Assembly (NCBI RefSeq): GCF_000972845.2
Contig: NC_040022.1
Span: forward strand, 3,313,942 to 3,377,941
Reading direction: 5' to 3'
Length of the DNA: 64,000 bases
DNA from: Larimichthys crocea
Taxonomy: Eukaryota > Chordata > Actinopteri > Sciaenidae
This document shows positions 12,441 to 24,261 of this stretch, piece after piece. Below the pieces are notes generated by a model. That model saw only the letters and a program-made list of their open reading frames with translations. It was not told the DNA's origin and made no database searches. Both the position numbers and the translations under genes were made by a program. The stretch's first letter is position 1, and each line of letters opens with the position of its first letter.

Positions 12441-13418
12441 TTTCCGCCTCTGCTCTCCTCCCGGCTTCTCATTGCATGATACTCCCTGTAAACAAACCAA
12501 CATGGCAACTACTGCAACCGACCTCCACAGCTGCTGAATGATTGGCTGTTTGCCTGTCACTGGTGACATCTGGGGATATGATAGGCTGTTTGCACACGCT
12601 GGCTCCACCCGTCTGTTAGCTGATTGGCTGTTAGTGTGTTTCTGCCGGCAAGAACGAACTCCGCGAAAACAGCTCAGCTTCCATAGAAACTCGCTTCAGA
12701 ACAAACAACAAGCTAAAGTTCTGTCTGGCCCAGACGTGCACGGCTTACAGTCACAAACACAAGACAACACACTCACCATGGCAGAAGCACCGGGCCCAAG
12801 CGCCGTGTCTGTCGCGGCGTTGTCTGTGACAACAATAATTTTGCTCAAAAAACCAAACTGGTTGTTTCAAACTTATTTCAGTCTAATTCTTACTTCACCA
12901 GTTTTATGTGCATGCACCAAACAACATTATAAGTAATTAATAAGTATTTATAACGTACAAATACATTGCAGTTCATTAAAATATCAATAAAATAATAATA
13001 AAAAAGGCTGCAGTATCGTGATAATACCTGGAACCGTGATACTACACTCTTTTTGATATCGTGACAACTCTACTGTGTTCCATCACATACAGGAGTTTAC
13101 TGCCGTGACTTATCGTGCAAGCGAAAAAGATGTTTATTTTGAGAGAAACTTGCCCCAAAATATGAAACATTTGATTTTATATTTTACTCAAGTTACTTAT
13201 TGTTGTATAATACAATATTAGATTGAAGGCTGAGCTGTAACTTATTACTGGCACCTGACCGCCTCACTGTAACTTTACCTGTCCTGCTTCTCATTTGTGT
13301 TTGGGATTAATTTACTGTTAGGAGTGAGATACTTTTAGTGACTAATGTAATACTAATTTGTGTCTGTCTCTATGCATATGTTTGCCCCCTTTAGGTGATA
13401 CCTATCTGAGGGGACGTA

Positions 13419-16400
13419 ATGGACAATGGCAAACTGAGCCGTGTGTGTCGGCCTCAGCGGATCAGTGAATCGTCCAAGGTCAGTGTGTGTGATCAGATCA
13501 CAGAGCATACAGTCAGACTCGCATATAAATTACAATCAAGAAGGGAACAGTATTCACTTACATTGGCTGAGGCAGGACAGTGTTTCATTTCAAGAGTCAC
13601 AGTAAACATGACTACAGAACTACAAGGGATAGTGCAAGGCTTCATTATCAACACCAACTAATCCTCATATACAAAAATGATAAATTTTTTATAATCTGAG
13701 CACAGCAGGCAGAGTGACACAGTAATTTTTAGTATCATTTTGCATCTTTATAATTCAATAAAAAAAATACAAGGTTTTTTCTTTTGGCCTGTGGCTCAAT
13801 ACTGAGTTTTTGTTTTGCCCCTCCAAAGGAAAAAAAAGTGAAATTACTTGTTTCACTACTAAAATTTGATTTATAACATTTATTACGTGTAAAAGAGCCA
13901 CGTGATTAAATAATTTAAGCACCGTTCAAGATAGCGGAGAGCTAAACCAGAAGCTGCAACATGATGTCAGTACATAGCCGAGCTGTTTTACTTACTTCAC
14001 ATTAATTTATCTACGTTTGTTAGCCCAAAATATCGTCATCTATTTAGCTCTGGATGTAGCAGAGATCTCTGGAGGCTCACGTGTTTCAGTGTCAATGAAT
14101 CAAACTGAATCTAGGGGAATTTTTGAAGCGCCCTTGAACAAACCTGTTGTCAGTGTGTTGTTGCGTTGTGTTGGCAGGTTTTCCGCTGTGTGGATCAGGC
14201 TGTGGCGGTGTTGCAGGGCTTCAACGAGCAGCGGCAGCACAGCCAGTTCTGTGATGTGGTGCTGGTAGCCGATGACCAGCGGGTCCCTGCTCACCGAGCC
14301 CTGCTGGCTGTCTCCAGTCCGTACTTCCATGCTATGTTCACGCTGGGCATGAGGGAGGAACGCCAGGAGGAGGTACATAAGCTGAAACTATTCTACACTG
14401 GGAAAACCAGGGAATTGTAGAAAGACTTTGTGTGTTTGTGTTTTCCTCATTGCTGTCTTAATTTGTAGATTGTTAATAGTAATGTCATGTATGTCGTTTA
14501 CAGCCGGAGGACATCAGAGGGAAAACCAGAAAACATTTCCTCCATAAAATATGATCCAGTTTCACCAGAATCAGTGAAATAGTTGCTGCTGTGTGACTTA
14601 GTGCCGTAAAGCGTTACGTACTTCTCCCGACCCGGAGCCCAAAGTTACATAGTGTGAGAACAGACGTACGAGTGACAGAAGTCAGTGTAGCATCAACAGG
14701 ATTTAACAGTCGTTAGTTTAGTAGAGGAAAGTTACACAGTGCGGCTTTAACCTCCGCCGTCATCTTCCTGTCTGTAGGTGGAGCTGGTTGGGATGTCCTA
14801 CATCGGTCTGAACGCTGTAGTGGACTTCCTGTACAGTGGAGAGCTGCCATTGGATGGAGGTAACATTGACTATGTGCTGGAAGCTGCCCACCTCCTGCAG
14901 GTAAGAAACCATGCACTTTCTGTTTAACACGTTCAAATCTTTGGATGTTTGAAATAGTTTGTAATGAATCACAGCTTTTATTTGCAAAAGTGTAAATGTG
15001 TTCTCGTTCAGGTGTGGTGTGTGGTGGATTTCTGCTGTCAGTACCTGGAGAGGGAGGTGAGTGAGGACAACTACCTGTACCTGCAGGAGCTGGCTCTGCT
15101 CTACAGTCTGGAGCGTCTTGACGCATTCATTGACCACTTCATCCTCGCACGCTTCGCCACGCTGTCTTTCACGCCTGATTTCCTTCGTGACATTCCTTTA
15201 CACAAACTCACCTCCTACCTCTCCAGTGGCCAGGTAAATACTCCAAGGAGTTTCCATGTTGAGATCGAAGGAGTTGAAGAATTAATCTCATCCACATCGT
15301 CATAAGAAGATGCCAGCATTCACCTCTAGCTCCTCTCTTCATCATCAGGTTCAGCACGACAGTGAGCAGGCGCTTCTTCAGGCCACCCTGCAGTGGCTCA
15401 GCCAGAGTCCTGAGCGGACCGCCCACGCGAGGCAGCTCCTCTCCCACATCCGCTTCCCTCTGATGCCGATGGGGGACCTAGTGGGCCGGGTGCTCCCAGG
15501 CGTGCGGGCCCTGCTGCCGGAGGAAGCCGGCTGCGAGGCTCTGGTGGAGGAAGCTCTGGGGTACCACGCCAGGCCCAGCGCTCAGCCGCTCCTGCAAACA
15601 GGACGCACCACGCTGAGGGAAGGAGTGGAGCGGCTGCTGCTGATTGGAGGAGAGGTACAGGTGTGAATGTGTTTACTCTAAGTTTACTTTCACTGTAACT
15701 TTACTGCTTATAGTTGATTGTTAAATGAAACAGTTTGATGTCACTGCCTTGACATTTTGGGGAAATGATATAGCAACATGAGCAAGTCGACCTTTAGACT
15801 TGAGACTTGACTGAGGAGATACTTGATTTGATCTTTAATGTAATAACAAGCTGCTAAAATTGTTTTTAATTGTTATAATTTCTTTTCTTATGGAGGTGTC
15901 GGATCGTGGAGAGGAGCTGAGCGCCAACGTTTGCCGGCTGGATGGTGAAACAGGAAGCTGGGAGGTGGAAACGGAGCTGCCGGCCCAGCGGAGCCACCAC
16001 TGCCTGGCGGTGCTGGGGGGCTTCATCTTCACTGCCGGTGGTAGTTCGTCCAGGGACAACGGTGGAGACGCCGCCTGCAACCTGCTGTACAGATACGACC
16101 CCCGCCACAACCAGTGGACCAGGGTACTGTACCATTCTCTGTTACTTGTTCAGTGTACAAATTAAGTGAACACACAAACAAAGCTGCCAGAAAATGTAAC
16201 TTCTGAACCTTGTGATGTTTTTCCAGGGTGCTCCAATGAACCAGCGGCGAGTGGATTTTTACTTGGGGGCAGTTGGAGAGTGCCTGATCGCTGTGGGTGG
16301 GAGGAACGACACTGGAGCTTTGTCCTCTGTGGAGGTTTATTGTCCCGCTGAGGACTGCTGGACCTACGTGGCAGGACTGCCCAGGTAGGAACACATTACT

Positions 16401-17606
16401 ACTGGATCTGCTCTTTCATGGACATTTCTCTGATGTCATGAAATGAGAATGTATCCTGATGAACAACTTTGGTCAAAGTACCCATGAAACAGAAAGCAGA
16501 GAGCTGTTGGCTTCCTTATATTCACGTTCCCTGTAGCCAACAGTGAGTGTGCATTGCGTTAGTGTGAGCTAATTATGCTCTAATGTGTTGACATGTTGGC
16601 CAGAACAACTTTAGAAGACTGTATAATGTTCTGCCCAAAGTGGCCAACAATAAATGAATAAATAAATATTAATGCCGTGCTGACAAGATACCTCAAAAAG
16701 TCGAACTGAAGGACTCTTGTTAGCCTTGTCAAAGTCGAAGTGAAACCAGCTGAGGCTTTAAACTACCTGAAGCTGCAGCCTGTAGAACAAAGTTTGGTCA
16801 AATTTGATAAGAAGTGTCCTAAAATTCACTTGTATACACAAGGTTGACAAGAAGTTACTTACAAATCATAAACCTATAGAAGAAAGTCATGAAGTCATGC
16901 GAGTATGGCAGCTGTTGGAATGAAGGACCTGTAGTAGCGCTCCTGCTTACATAGTGGGAGTAGCAGTAGCAGCCTCACAGTCTTGTCAGCTGTTGTTTTT
17001 AACAGTCGTTTGGCTTCTTGAATCTTTTCTAGGTTTACTTACGGCCATGCTGGGACCGTCCACCGTGGCATAGTCTACATCTCGGGCGGTCACGACTATC
17101 AGATCGGTCCGTATCGCCGGGAAGTCCTGAGTTACGATCCTTCACGGGACAGCGATGTGTGGGTAGAATGCCAGCCCATGTCTCTGGCCCGGGGCTGGCA
17201 CTGCATGGCCTCCCTCAATCACCTCATCTACGCCATCGGGGGCAGCGATGACCACGAAGACACCACGGAGCGCTTCGACATCCTGCAGGTGGAGTCCTAC
17301 GACCCGCACACTGGCCAGTGGACGCGGGTGGCGCCACTGCTGCTGCCCAACAGCGAGGCGGGGCTTGCCGTTTGGGCAGGGAGGATCTATGTGCTGGGGG
17401 GCTACAGCTGGGAGAATATGGTGTTCTCCAGAGCCACTCAGGTGTTCAACCCAGACAAGGGCTCATGGTCCAGAGGGCCAGACCTGCCGAAACGCATTGC
17501 GGGGGCATCGGCTTGTGTGTGTACTGTGAAGTCAACTCCATCATCACCCTCGTCTGAGAGGAAGAAGATGGGACAAGGGGAGAAAGGAATATCACATCCT
17601 ACGTAA
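13419..17606 (+). CDS. klhl36: Kelch-like protein 36 (klhl36), complete coding region, 8 coding exons
   Basis: BTB-BACK-Kelch protein of the KLHL family, expected to act as a substrate adaptor for a cullin-3 ubiquitin ligase. Exons: 13419-13478, 14178-14372, 14778-14900, 15012-15233, 15349-15654, 15896-16123, 16227-16384, 17033-17606. All junctions are GT/AG, and the joined frame is 1866 nt (621 residues; human KLHL36 about 616). The start reads [20 protein letters not shown], matching the human N-terminus (RPYKISESSK). BTB spans about residues 35-145 ([29 protein letters not shown]), BACK about 150-260, and six Kelch blades about 295-600, each with a GG doublet (LLIGGE, FTAGG, IAVGG, YISGG, YAIGG, YVLGG). 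[11 protein letters not shown] and [11 protein letters not shown] are diagnostic of KLHL36. The hydrophilic, Ser/Lys-rich tail after residue 600 diverges from human. No frameshift is seen. Confidence 0.97.
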
Positions 17607-18790
17607 CAACAAGCGATGAAGGATTTTCTGTTTGACCAGAACTACCAACATAGACCGAGTTGACGCAAAGAATCATTTTCTCGGGAGCCCAGAAGGACTG
17701 CAGCGTCACACCGATCGTGTTAAACACTGCATCAACCAGCGCTTGTTGACAAAAACTACATCATAAGATGGACCGCATTCACAGTTTGATTCATTTTTGT
17801 GTTCTTGGTACAGTAGAAACAAAAATGTGCCACAAAAGGAGGATTAACAAAGTGTAAACCTGCAAAACGAGTGTCTACACCTGCACACAGGAAACTGGTA
17901 CACCCACAAATGTATCAGTGGATTTGTTTGTACAGTTCTGATTGTTTGGAGCTGTTAAAAAAGAATGGACAAATCTTTTATTTAGAAATCTAAAACAAGG
18001 CTGTTAACAGTGGACCAACAAATATCTTTGTATTTATTTTTAAATATTATTTATTATTTCCTTTCCTGTTATGATATCAGAGCCACAGATTGAGATGTTT
18101 CAAATGCCACGGGTCCTCGCAGTTACGTAGTTGACCACTAAACTACACCCCTGAACAATGATTGGCCAATCATAGCTTAATAGTAAACGTGACCTGGCGC
18201 CAACTTGCTCTATGGTGTTAATACAAGAACAAGGATTTATTTGGTTTATCTGGTGAAGATGCTGGCTTTGTCTGTAGCTTACTGAGTGAATTTCAACTGG
18301 TAAATCTCCCACTCTTATAATAAACGGCTTGTATGCTATGTGATCATCAGTTGTAGAAGTTTGACCAGTGCAAAAAACACACATTTGTCCTGCAAGAACT
18401 GTAGTTGAATCACATGCCGTGAAAGTTAGCCATCCAGAAATGTCCCCATAAAACACAACATCTGAAACCGTAAAGTTTGTAAATCACCTTGGTAGTGTGG
18501 TTGAACCCGGTCCAGTCTGGCTGCTGAGCCCGGTTCTGTTGCTTGTTGTTCAGTTAGCAGCAGTTAATTAGAGGTTAACTACTTCAGCAAATGGGTTAGG
18601 CCCCCTGAGTGCAACTTTTTATGGTTTATCAGGAAATGACAAACACTAGAATACTGAAAACATGACTTTGTGTCAGTGTTGGTCAAGATACTGGAGGACA
18701 GATGTGACAAAGATATGACAACATATTCAGAGTGTGTGTAATGCAAGTGTAATGTGCTCAGTATTGGATAACACAATAAAATGTCTCATT
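17607..18790 (+). other. klhl36: klhl36 3' untranslated region (inferred)
   Basis: Non-coding sequence follows the TAA at 17604-17606. AATAAA hexamers occur at 18319-18324 and 18775-18780; use of the second gives a 3' UTR of about 1.2 kb. It contains no recognisable repeat. The convergent AKR gene ends just beyond it. Confidence 0.55.
18775..18780 (+). terminator. Candidate klhl36 polyadenylation signal
   Basis: A canonical AATAAA hexamer on the plus strand, 1.17 kb after the stop, in an AT-rich context. Confidence 0.4.
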
Positions 18791-18872
18791 CATCATTCAA
18801 TCATTTGTTGGACTGTCTTAGTATTAATTTGTGAAATAGAAAAACAATCTGGTGTTCGAACACAAACAGTAT

Positions 18873-18878
18873 TTTATT
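18873..18878 (-). terminator. Candidate polyadenylation signal of the minus-strand AKR gene
   Basis: TTTATT on the plus strand is AATAAA on the minus strand. It lies about 220 bp after the AKR stop codon (19100) and only about 90 bp from the klhl36 signal on the other strand. Confidence 0.4.
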
Positions 18879-19099
18879 GGAAACAGGTAAAAGTTTTCAG
18901 CACACGGAACATTGAAAAAGCTTATCAGTGTCACAATATTGGTTTGTCACGTTAATTTCATTCATACTGAATCTTCATAGTCTTCATATGTTTGTCTTCA
19001 CATTATTTGGTAAACTGATGAATTACAATGTGATGCTGTAGGTAGAGAGTAAACATGTAACTGGTTGTTTGCCGTCTTCTCTCTGCTCTCCTGGCAGCT

Positions 19100-22000
19100 T
19101 CATACAAACGGATAGTACGGATGAGACTTGATTCTGGCAGAGAAAACAGAAAACAATCATGAAATTAGTTCCACCTTGCAAACAACTTGCTACAACGACT
19201 GTTTGTTGACTTACTCGTCAAGCGTGCAGGCCTTCCACCCTCGGTCCAGTCCTCTCAGTGCTCTCATGTCTTCTTCAGTCAGACTGAAGTCAAAGATCTG
19301 CACAGAACACCAGCATTGAAACAAACTGAAAAAAATGTAGTCCTAGAAGTCCTTATTAATATTTATATACACTGCTGTGCCATAACATTCAGACCACTGA
19401 CAGGTGAGGTGAATAAAACAGATTAACTCGTTATTGTGTCTCCTGTCAGGCAAAGTGAACATTTTGTCCTCAAAAATGGACTGGAAGCAGAAAAATGGAC
19501 ATTGTGGATTTGAGAGACAAGATGATCTGATAGAAAGCTGTCAGTCCATCACAGTTTGTAGCTGCAGACCAGCAGTCAGAGTGTCCATGCTGACCCCTGT
19601 CCACTGCAGAAAGACCCAATATGAGCATCAGAACTGGACCAAAGGTGGCCCGGTCTGATGGATCAGACATGTACACATGGCATCAGGATGCATTATGGGA
19701 AGAAAGCAAGCTGGCAGAGGCAGTGTGATGCTTTCGTTGATGTTCTGCCATTCATGTGAATGTTACCACTAACCTAAGCATTGGTACAACTCATGTCCAC
19801 CCTTTGATGAAACGGTACTCCCTGATGGCAGTCACCTCTTTCAGCAGGATGATGGACCCGGCCACAAAGCTCACATGGTTCAGGAATGTTTTGAGGAACA
19901 CAGTGACCAGTTCAAGGTGTTGACTCGGCCTCCAAATTCCCCAGATCTTAATCCAATCAAACATCTGTGGGATGTGCTGCACAAACAATTCCAATCCATG
20001 AATGTCCCAACTTGCAGCTTCCAGGACTTTAAGGATCTGCTGCTAACGTCTTGGTGCCAGATACCACAGCACACCTTCAAAGGTCTAGAGGAGTCCATTG
20101 AGACAACACTACCCTGCTGAAATTAGCGCACCACACCAGGAAGCACACTGGTATCTGAGTGGAGACACAGTTTACGAGACAGAAGTCGAGTGAGGAGACG
20201 GTTTACCTTTGTGTTTTCAAGGATGTGATGAGGCTTGTCACTCTTAGGGATGACTACAATACCCTGCTGCACATGGTACCTGAGCAGTACCTGGAAGAAC
20301 ATCACTGTTAGTAACAAGAAGTACACACACATACTCATTTACAGCACTCACACTAACCTGTGCAGGGCTGTGTCTGTGCTTCTTGGCTATATCTGCTACA
20401 ACCGGATCCTCCAGGAGCTTGCATGGATCAGTGTCTCCTTTGAACCTAAGACAGGTAAGATAAAAATCAAGCGCTCAATTTTTAATTCAGTACACAGTAC
20501 TCTATATTTCGCTCATCCCACTTCATCAAAGAACCTGTTTGTGGATCACATCAGGCTAACGAAGAGAATGAAACCCAAAGCATAACAATGAGGCTTGGGT
20601 TTGTGAGATCCACTGACCCCTAACCCCTAACCTTGCAAAGTCAGACTTCCTGAGTTAGATCTTCCACAGGACCCACGGTCCAACCCTAAGTCCAACAGTC
20701 CAGTGAATCTGTAGTCTGTAAACTTTTCCATGGACGTCAATATTTGATCCACAATAAAGAGCAGAATGTGGTCTGCGACAGACCAGATAAGACTGGTTTT
20801 TAGTGATGTCTTACATCTCCGGTGGTCTCGCAGGTGAGCCAAACGGGCTGTAGGCAGTCAGGACGATGTTCTTGGATTTACAGTACTCTATCATGTCTGT
20901 TTGCACCAGGTAGGGATGTAGCTCCACCTATGAACAATAATGGTAGTTAATCAGGACAACCCAGCTGAGGAGTTTCTTCTGTTTATAACTGTAACGTAAC
21001 TAAATGTGCCGTACCTGATTGACAGCAGGAGGAACCCTGCACAGAGCAAGGAGTCTCTCCAGTTGCAGGATATTGAAGTTGGACACGCCGATGCTCTTCA
21101 CCTTCCCTGAGGCTTGCAGGGCTTCCATCCCCTCCAAACACAACAACAGGTGGAAGAAATTTGTTTTAATTGACACTAGAAAATGTTGATTTAGTTTTTG
21201 AAATGGATATTAAGCAGCACTGAACAGACAGCACATGTTCTTACCCTCCAAACGTCGATATAGTCTATGTCAGAGGTCTGGATCTTTCCATCCTTCTTAG
21301 GAAAAAGCTCATCACCCATTTTCTATGAAGAAATGTAAAGTAAAAAAAAAAGAAACGAGCCAGAAATTACATTTAATTGATCTTACACCCAAATTTTAAT
21401 ATAACCTTTGTATAACACTACCAGTCTTTTAGCACCTTCTAGCTCATTGTTTTGGTTCTCTGGTCTGCACACAAACTCCCGATACAAACAAGTTTTTGAT
21501 ACTATTTTATATATTCAAGGAGCTAAAGTAGCTAACTGCTAAATAACTGCTGCTAGGTTAATCTGCTGGGAGCCAAACTGGGCAAGAACACAAGGCTGCT
21601 GTGTTCACTGTTAGACTGGATACTGCTGGTTCAGAGGTTCAGAGACGCTGATGCTGACTCATCGTGCTAGCTGCAGTGCATAGCAGGATGCTGTAAATGG
21701 CAATCAATATCTATAAGTCACTTCCTATTTGTTTTTCCAGGAAACGTGTGGAAATCAGGAAGTAGACAGACTCTGCTTCCTGTTTCATGGTGATTTTAAG
21801 ATATTTTTCTATATATTTGTATAGAAAGTACGTTATATATGTTGGGTGGATAGAAATAAAACTCCAGTAGGATGACTATGTGGCTCTTTGTCAGCAATTG
21901 CTGGCTCCTATGTTAGCCTAGCCATAGCAATGTGAGGTGCCATTGGAGCGACTCTGCCCCCTGATGGTCAAAGAATCATGTAATACAGCTTTAAAACACT

Positions 22001-23772
22001 TATTATTACGTCAGTCACGACCTCTGGGATCAAGGCTGGATATGGACTATATAACTATTTTGGATGTTATGCTCAACCTTGAGGCCAACAGGGAAATGCA
22101 CGAGGTAAAGATCCAGGTAGTCCAGCTGGAGATCTCTCAGGGATTTATTCAGGCACACGGGGATGTCCTCTGGGGCATGATGGGTACACCACAGCTATTT
22201 AAAAAAGGATAGAACAGGAAGGAAGAATAAAATATTATAAATTATATATAATACAGAATATATATATATTTGTAACCAGTGCAATTAACTGAATGTCACG
22301 TATATGACAAGGTTTTTATACCTTACTGACAATGAACATGTCCTCGCGCCGGATGATGCCCTGCTGCATCTTGGCGCGCAGAGCTTTACCGATATCGGCC
22401 TCATTGCTGTAGCTGTAGGCGGTGTCAATGTGGCGGTAGCCAGCTGCGATGGCGGCCTCTACCGCACCCTGGATCGAGGAGCGGGGAAGATGGCTGGACT
22501 GCAACGAGCACAACATTTTTTAAATTTAACTCTCTTTATCTCTTTGCATGTGCTTGATGAAAAAACTGAGACTCACATTAAGTATCTGTTTCAGAAACAA
22601 GTTGTGTTTCTCTTTCAATCTTTTTTTCTGCAACATTTTTAGCTGTATTGGACGATGGGGGATCTTTTGGACATGCGTGCCTCTGCTCAGGCATTGCGTG
22701 ATTGACAGCTGGTTTAGCAACCTGCAGGTGCACCCACTGGTATATTTTCATATAGAAGGTGATTCTCGGGTTGCTTCCATCGTTTCTCTGTTCTTTTATT
22801 TCTCTTGAGTGTGATGGACAAGACTCTTTTACATGTTGTCTCTTACTGAACTTGGGAAGACAGTGTTTGGATCCTCTGCACCCTCAGACTGTTTTACAGA
22901 ATGTTGAATTCATGACTTGTACTGCACTTTAGATAAATATATAAAGAGTACATCACGAATGGATGGATGAGTCCAAGGTACAACTGAACAAACCAAAGCA
23001 CAAAACTAACCAAATGTGACATAAAACTCAACAGTTAATCACATTAAGTATAAAATAATAGCATAGGAACGGCATTCATATCATCCAGAGACACAAACAC
23101 TCCAACACACCAATCAGAGAAGGTGTGCACAGTAGGTCTTTGTCTGTTTTTGGTGAAGAATCTTTGAATCTACGGCCTTATCAGCTAGTCCAGTAATAGA
23201 TTATAGAAGTAGTCTGAGGGCCACAGTCGAGGTTTTCTTATCTCATTTCTTAAATCCATACACAGGAAGTTACATGCTGGAAGTTGCTGGAAGTTGCTGC
23301 AGTCTTGTCCCAGTGAAGTTGTGTCAGGTGAACCATAGGAGAGTCTCTGTGAAGTCACATTTTGGTTTGTAGGGAATAAACAAATAAGCTACAAGCTGAT
23401 TTCTGAACTTTGGAACGAGCAAAGGTCTTCATGCTAAGCCAAGCTAATTGACTCACTAACTAACATAGTTAATATAGAAATAAGAGAGTGGGGTCAATCT
23501 CCTCATCTAACTTTCAGCAAGACGCAAAATAACCTATAAACCCAAAGTGTTAAACCATTTTTGCATGATAGAAATAATAAATGTATTTTAAAAGCTTTTT
23601 TCTGCAAAAGTATGCATGGAAACAAACTGAGGACGTCTTTAAAGTTCAAAAACGCAGATATATGAATGAGTGTTGAGGCTACCTTCCAAGTTCCCAGACC
23701 CAAAACTGGCATTCGTGAACCATCATTCAGCTCTATGGTCCTGGCCACCTGTGGCTCCTCCGTTGGGTCCAT
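19100..23772 (-). CDS. Aldo-keto reductase family 1 protein, complete, 10 exons
   Basis: NADPH-dependent cytosolic carbonyl reductase of the AKR1 family. Minus-strand exons in transcript order: 23772-23683, 22498-22322, 22194-22078, 21322-21245, 21131-21015, 20927-20815, 20445-20358, 20290-20207, 19297-19215, 19133-19100. The total is 981 nt (326 residues plus stop), all junctions GT/AG and in frame. The catalytic tetrad is intact: Asp55 and Tyr60 in [10 protein letters not shown], Lys89 in IVSK, His122 in LYLVHFP. Cofactor motifs GVSNFN (169-174) and IPKS (274-277) are present, and NQVELHPY follows the usual pattern. The C-terminus ends SHPYYPFV, like the YPF ending of AKR1 proteins. The start [20 protein letters not shown] is the only in-frame ATG ahead of the [10 protein letters not shown] motif. 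It resembles AKR1B/AKR1E (aldose reductase / 1,5-anhydrofructose reductase) and fish AKR1 proteins annotated as AKR-like; I cannot assign the member. Intron 8 carries a dead Tc1-like element. Confidence 0.93.
19369..20120 (+). mobile_element. Internally deleted Tc1-like transposon, copy 1 (in AKR intron 8)
   Basis: The left end TGTGCCATAACATTCAGACC followed by ACTGACAGGTGAGG is the end of a common fish Tc1-like element. The 3' part translates to [20 protein letters not shown], the end of the transposase DDE domain. The catalytic Glu expected in the NPIE position is Lys here. The N-terminal DNA-binding part is deleted, so the copy is dead. Orientation is opposite to the host gene. A sister copy lies at 26770-27485. 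Confidence 0.88.
22850..23682 (-). other. AKR intron 1, no recognisable content in this part
   Basis: Intron 1 spans 22499-23682. I see no exon, strong repeat or recognisable element in its larger part. Confidence 0.5.
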
Positions 23773-24261
23773 TTAACAAATGAACTGCGGCAGAATAAAC
23801 AAAATGAGAAGCACTGTCAGCTTTCCTCTTCCTCTTTTTCACCTCGAAACTTCCTCTGCTGAGTCAACGTCCTTTTTTCTTTGCTGACTTCTCTTTCTCG
23901 TTTGTGTTCCTTACCTTTCCTCTCCTTCCCCTCTCACTGTTTTCTTTCTCTTTCCTCTGCCTGCCTCACCCCCGTAGTTAATTATTGGACAAACACGCCA
24001 AGTACTTCACCAGCATGAAGTACTTTGTGTATACACAGTAAGCAAGTGAGGAGGCGCGTGTTGCAAAGGTCACTCTTCTCATAGGGGTAAGAGTGCACAC
24101 ATGAACACACACTAAGGCAGGGTCACATTGAAATATGCTGCAATGTTTCCAGTTGAACGTTAGATGGCGATGTTGTATCACTGTACTGAGCAATTTCATT
24201 CAGCAGAAAGTAACTCCAGAGCTCATAGTACCTTATTACCAGTTCGAACACTGTACTCTCA

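Larger units (their letters stand above)
11968..13072. mobile_element. hAT-like non-autonomous DNA transposon with decayed 8-bp target-site duplication
   Basis: The left end TAGAGCTGCACGGTA and the inverted right end TAGAGTTGTCACGATA form imperfect terminal inverted repeats. The flanking 8-mers are CTGGATTC (11960-11967) and CTGTGTTC (13073-13080), six of eight identical, consistent with an old 8-bp hAT duplication. The GTATCGTGATA-type motif near the right end recurs in fish hAT ends as I recall them. No transposase domain was recognised, and a second element is nested inside. Confidence 0.65.
11774..13394 (+). other. klhl36 intron 1, mostly transposon-derived
   Basis: The intron runs from the GTGAGT donor at 11774 to the TTTAG acceptor at 13393-13394. 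Two thirds of it is a hAT-like element (11968-13072) with a pogo-like MITE inside it. Open frames at 12231-12479 and 12538-12936 lie inside this element and show no recognisable domain. Confidence 0.7.

Noticed and set aside
12231..12936. Two plus-strand frames in klhl36 intron 1
   Set aside because: They lie inside the hAT-like / pogo-like insertions and show no transposase or other domain.
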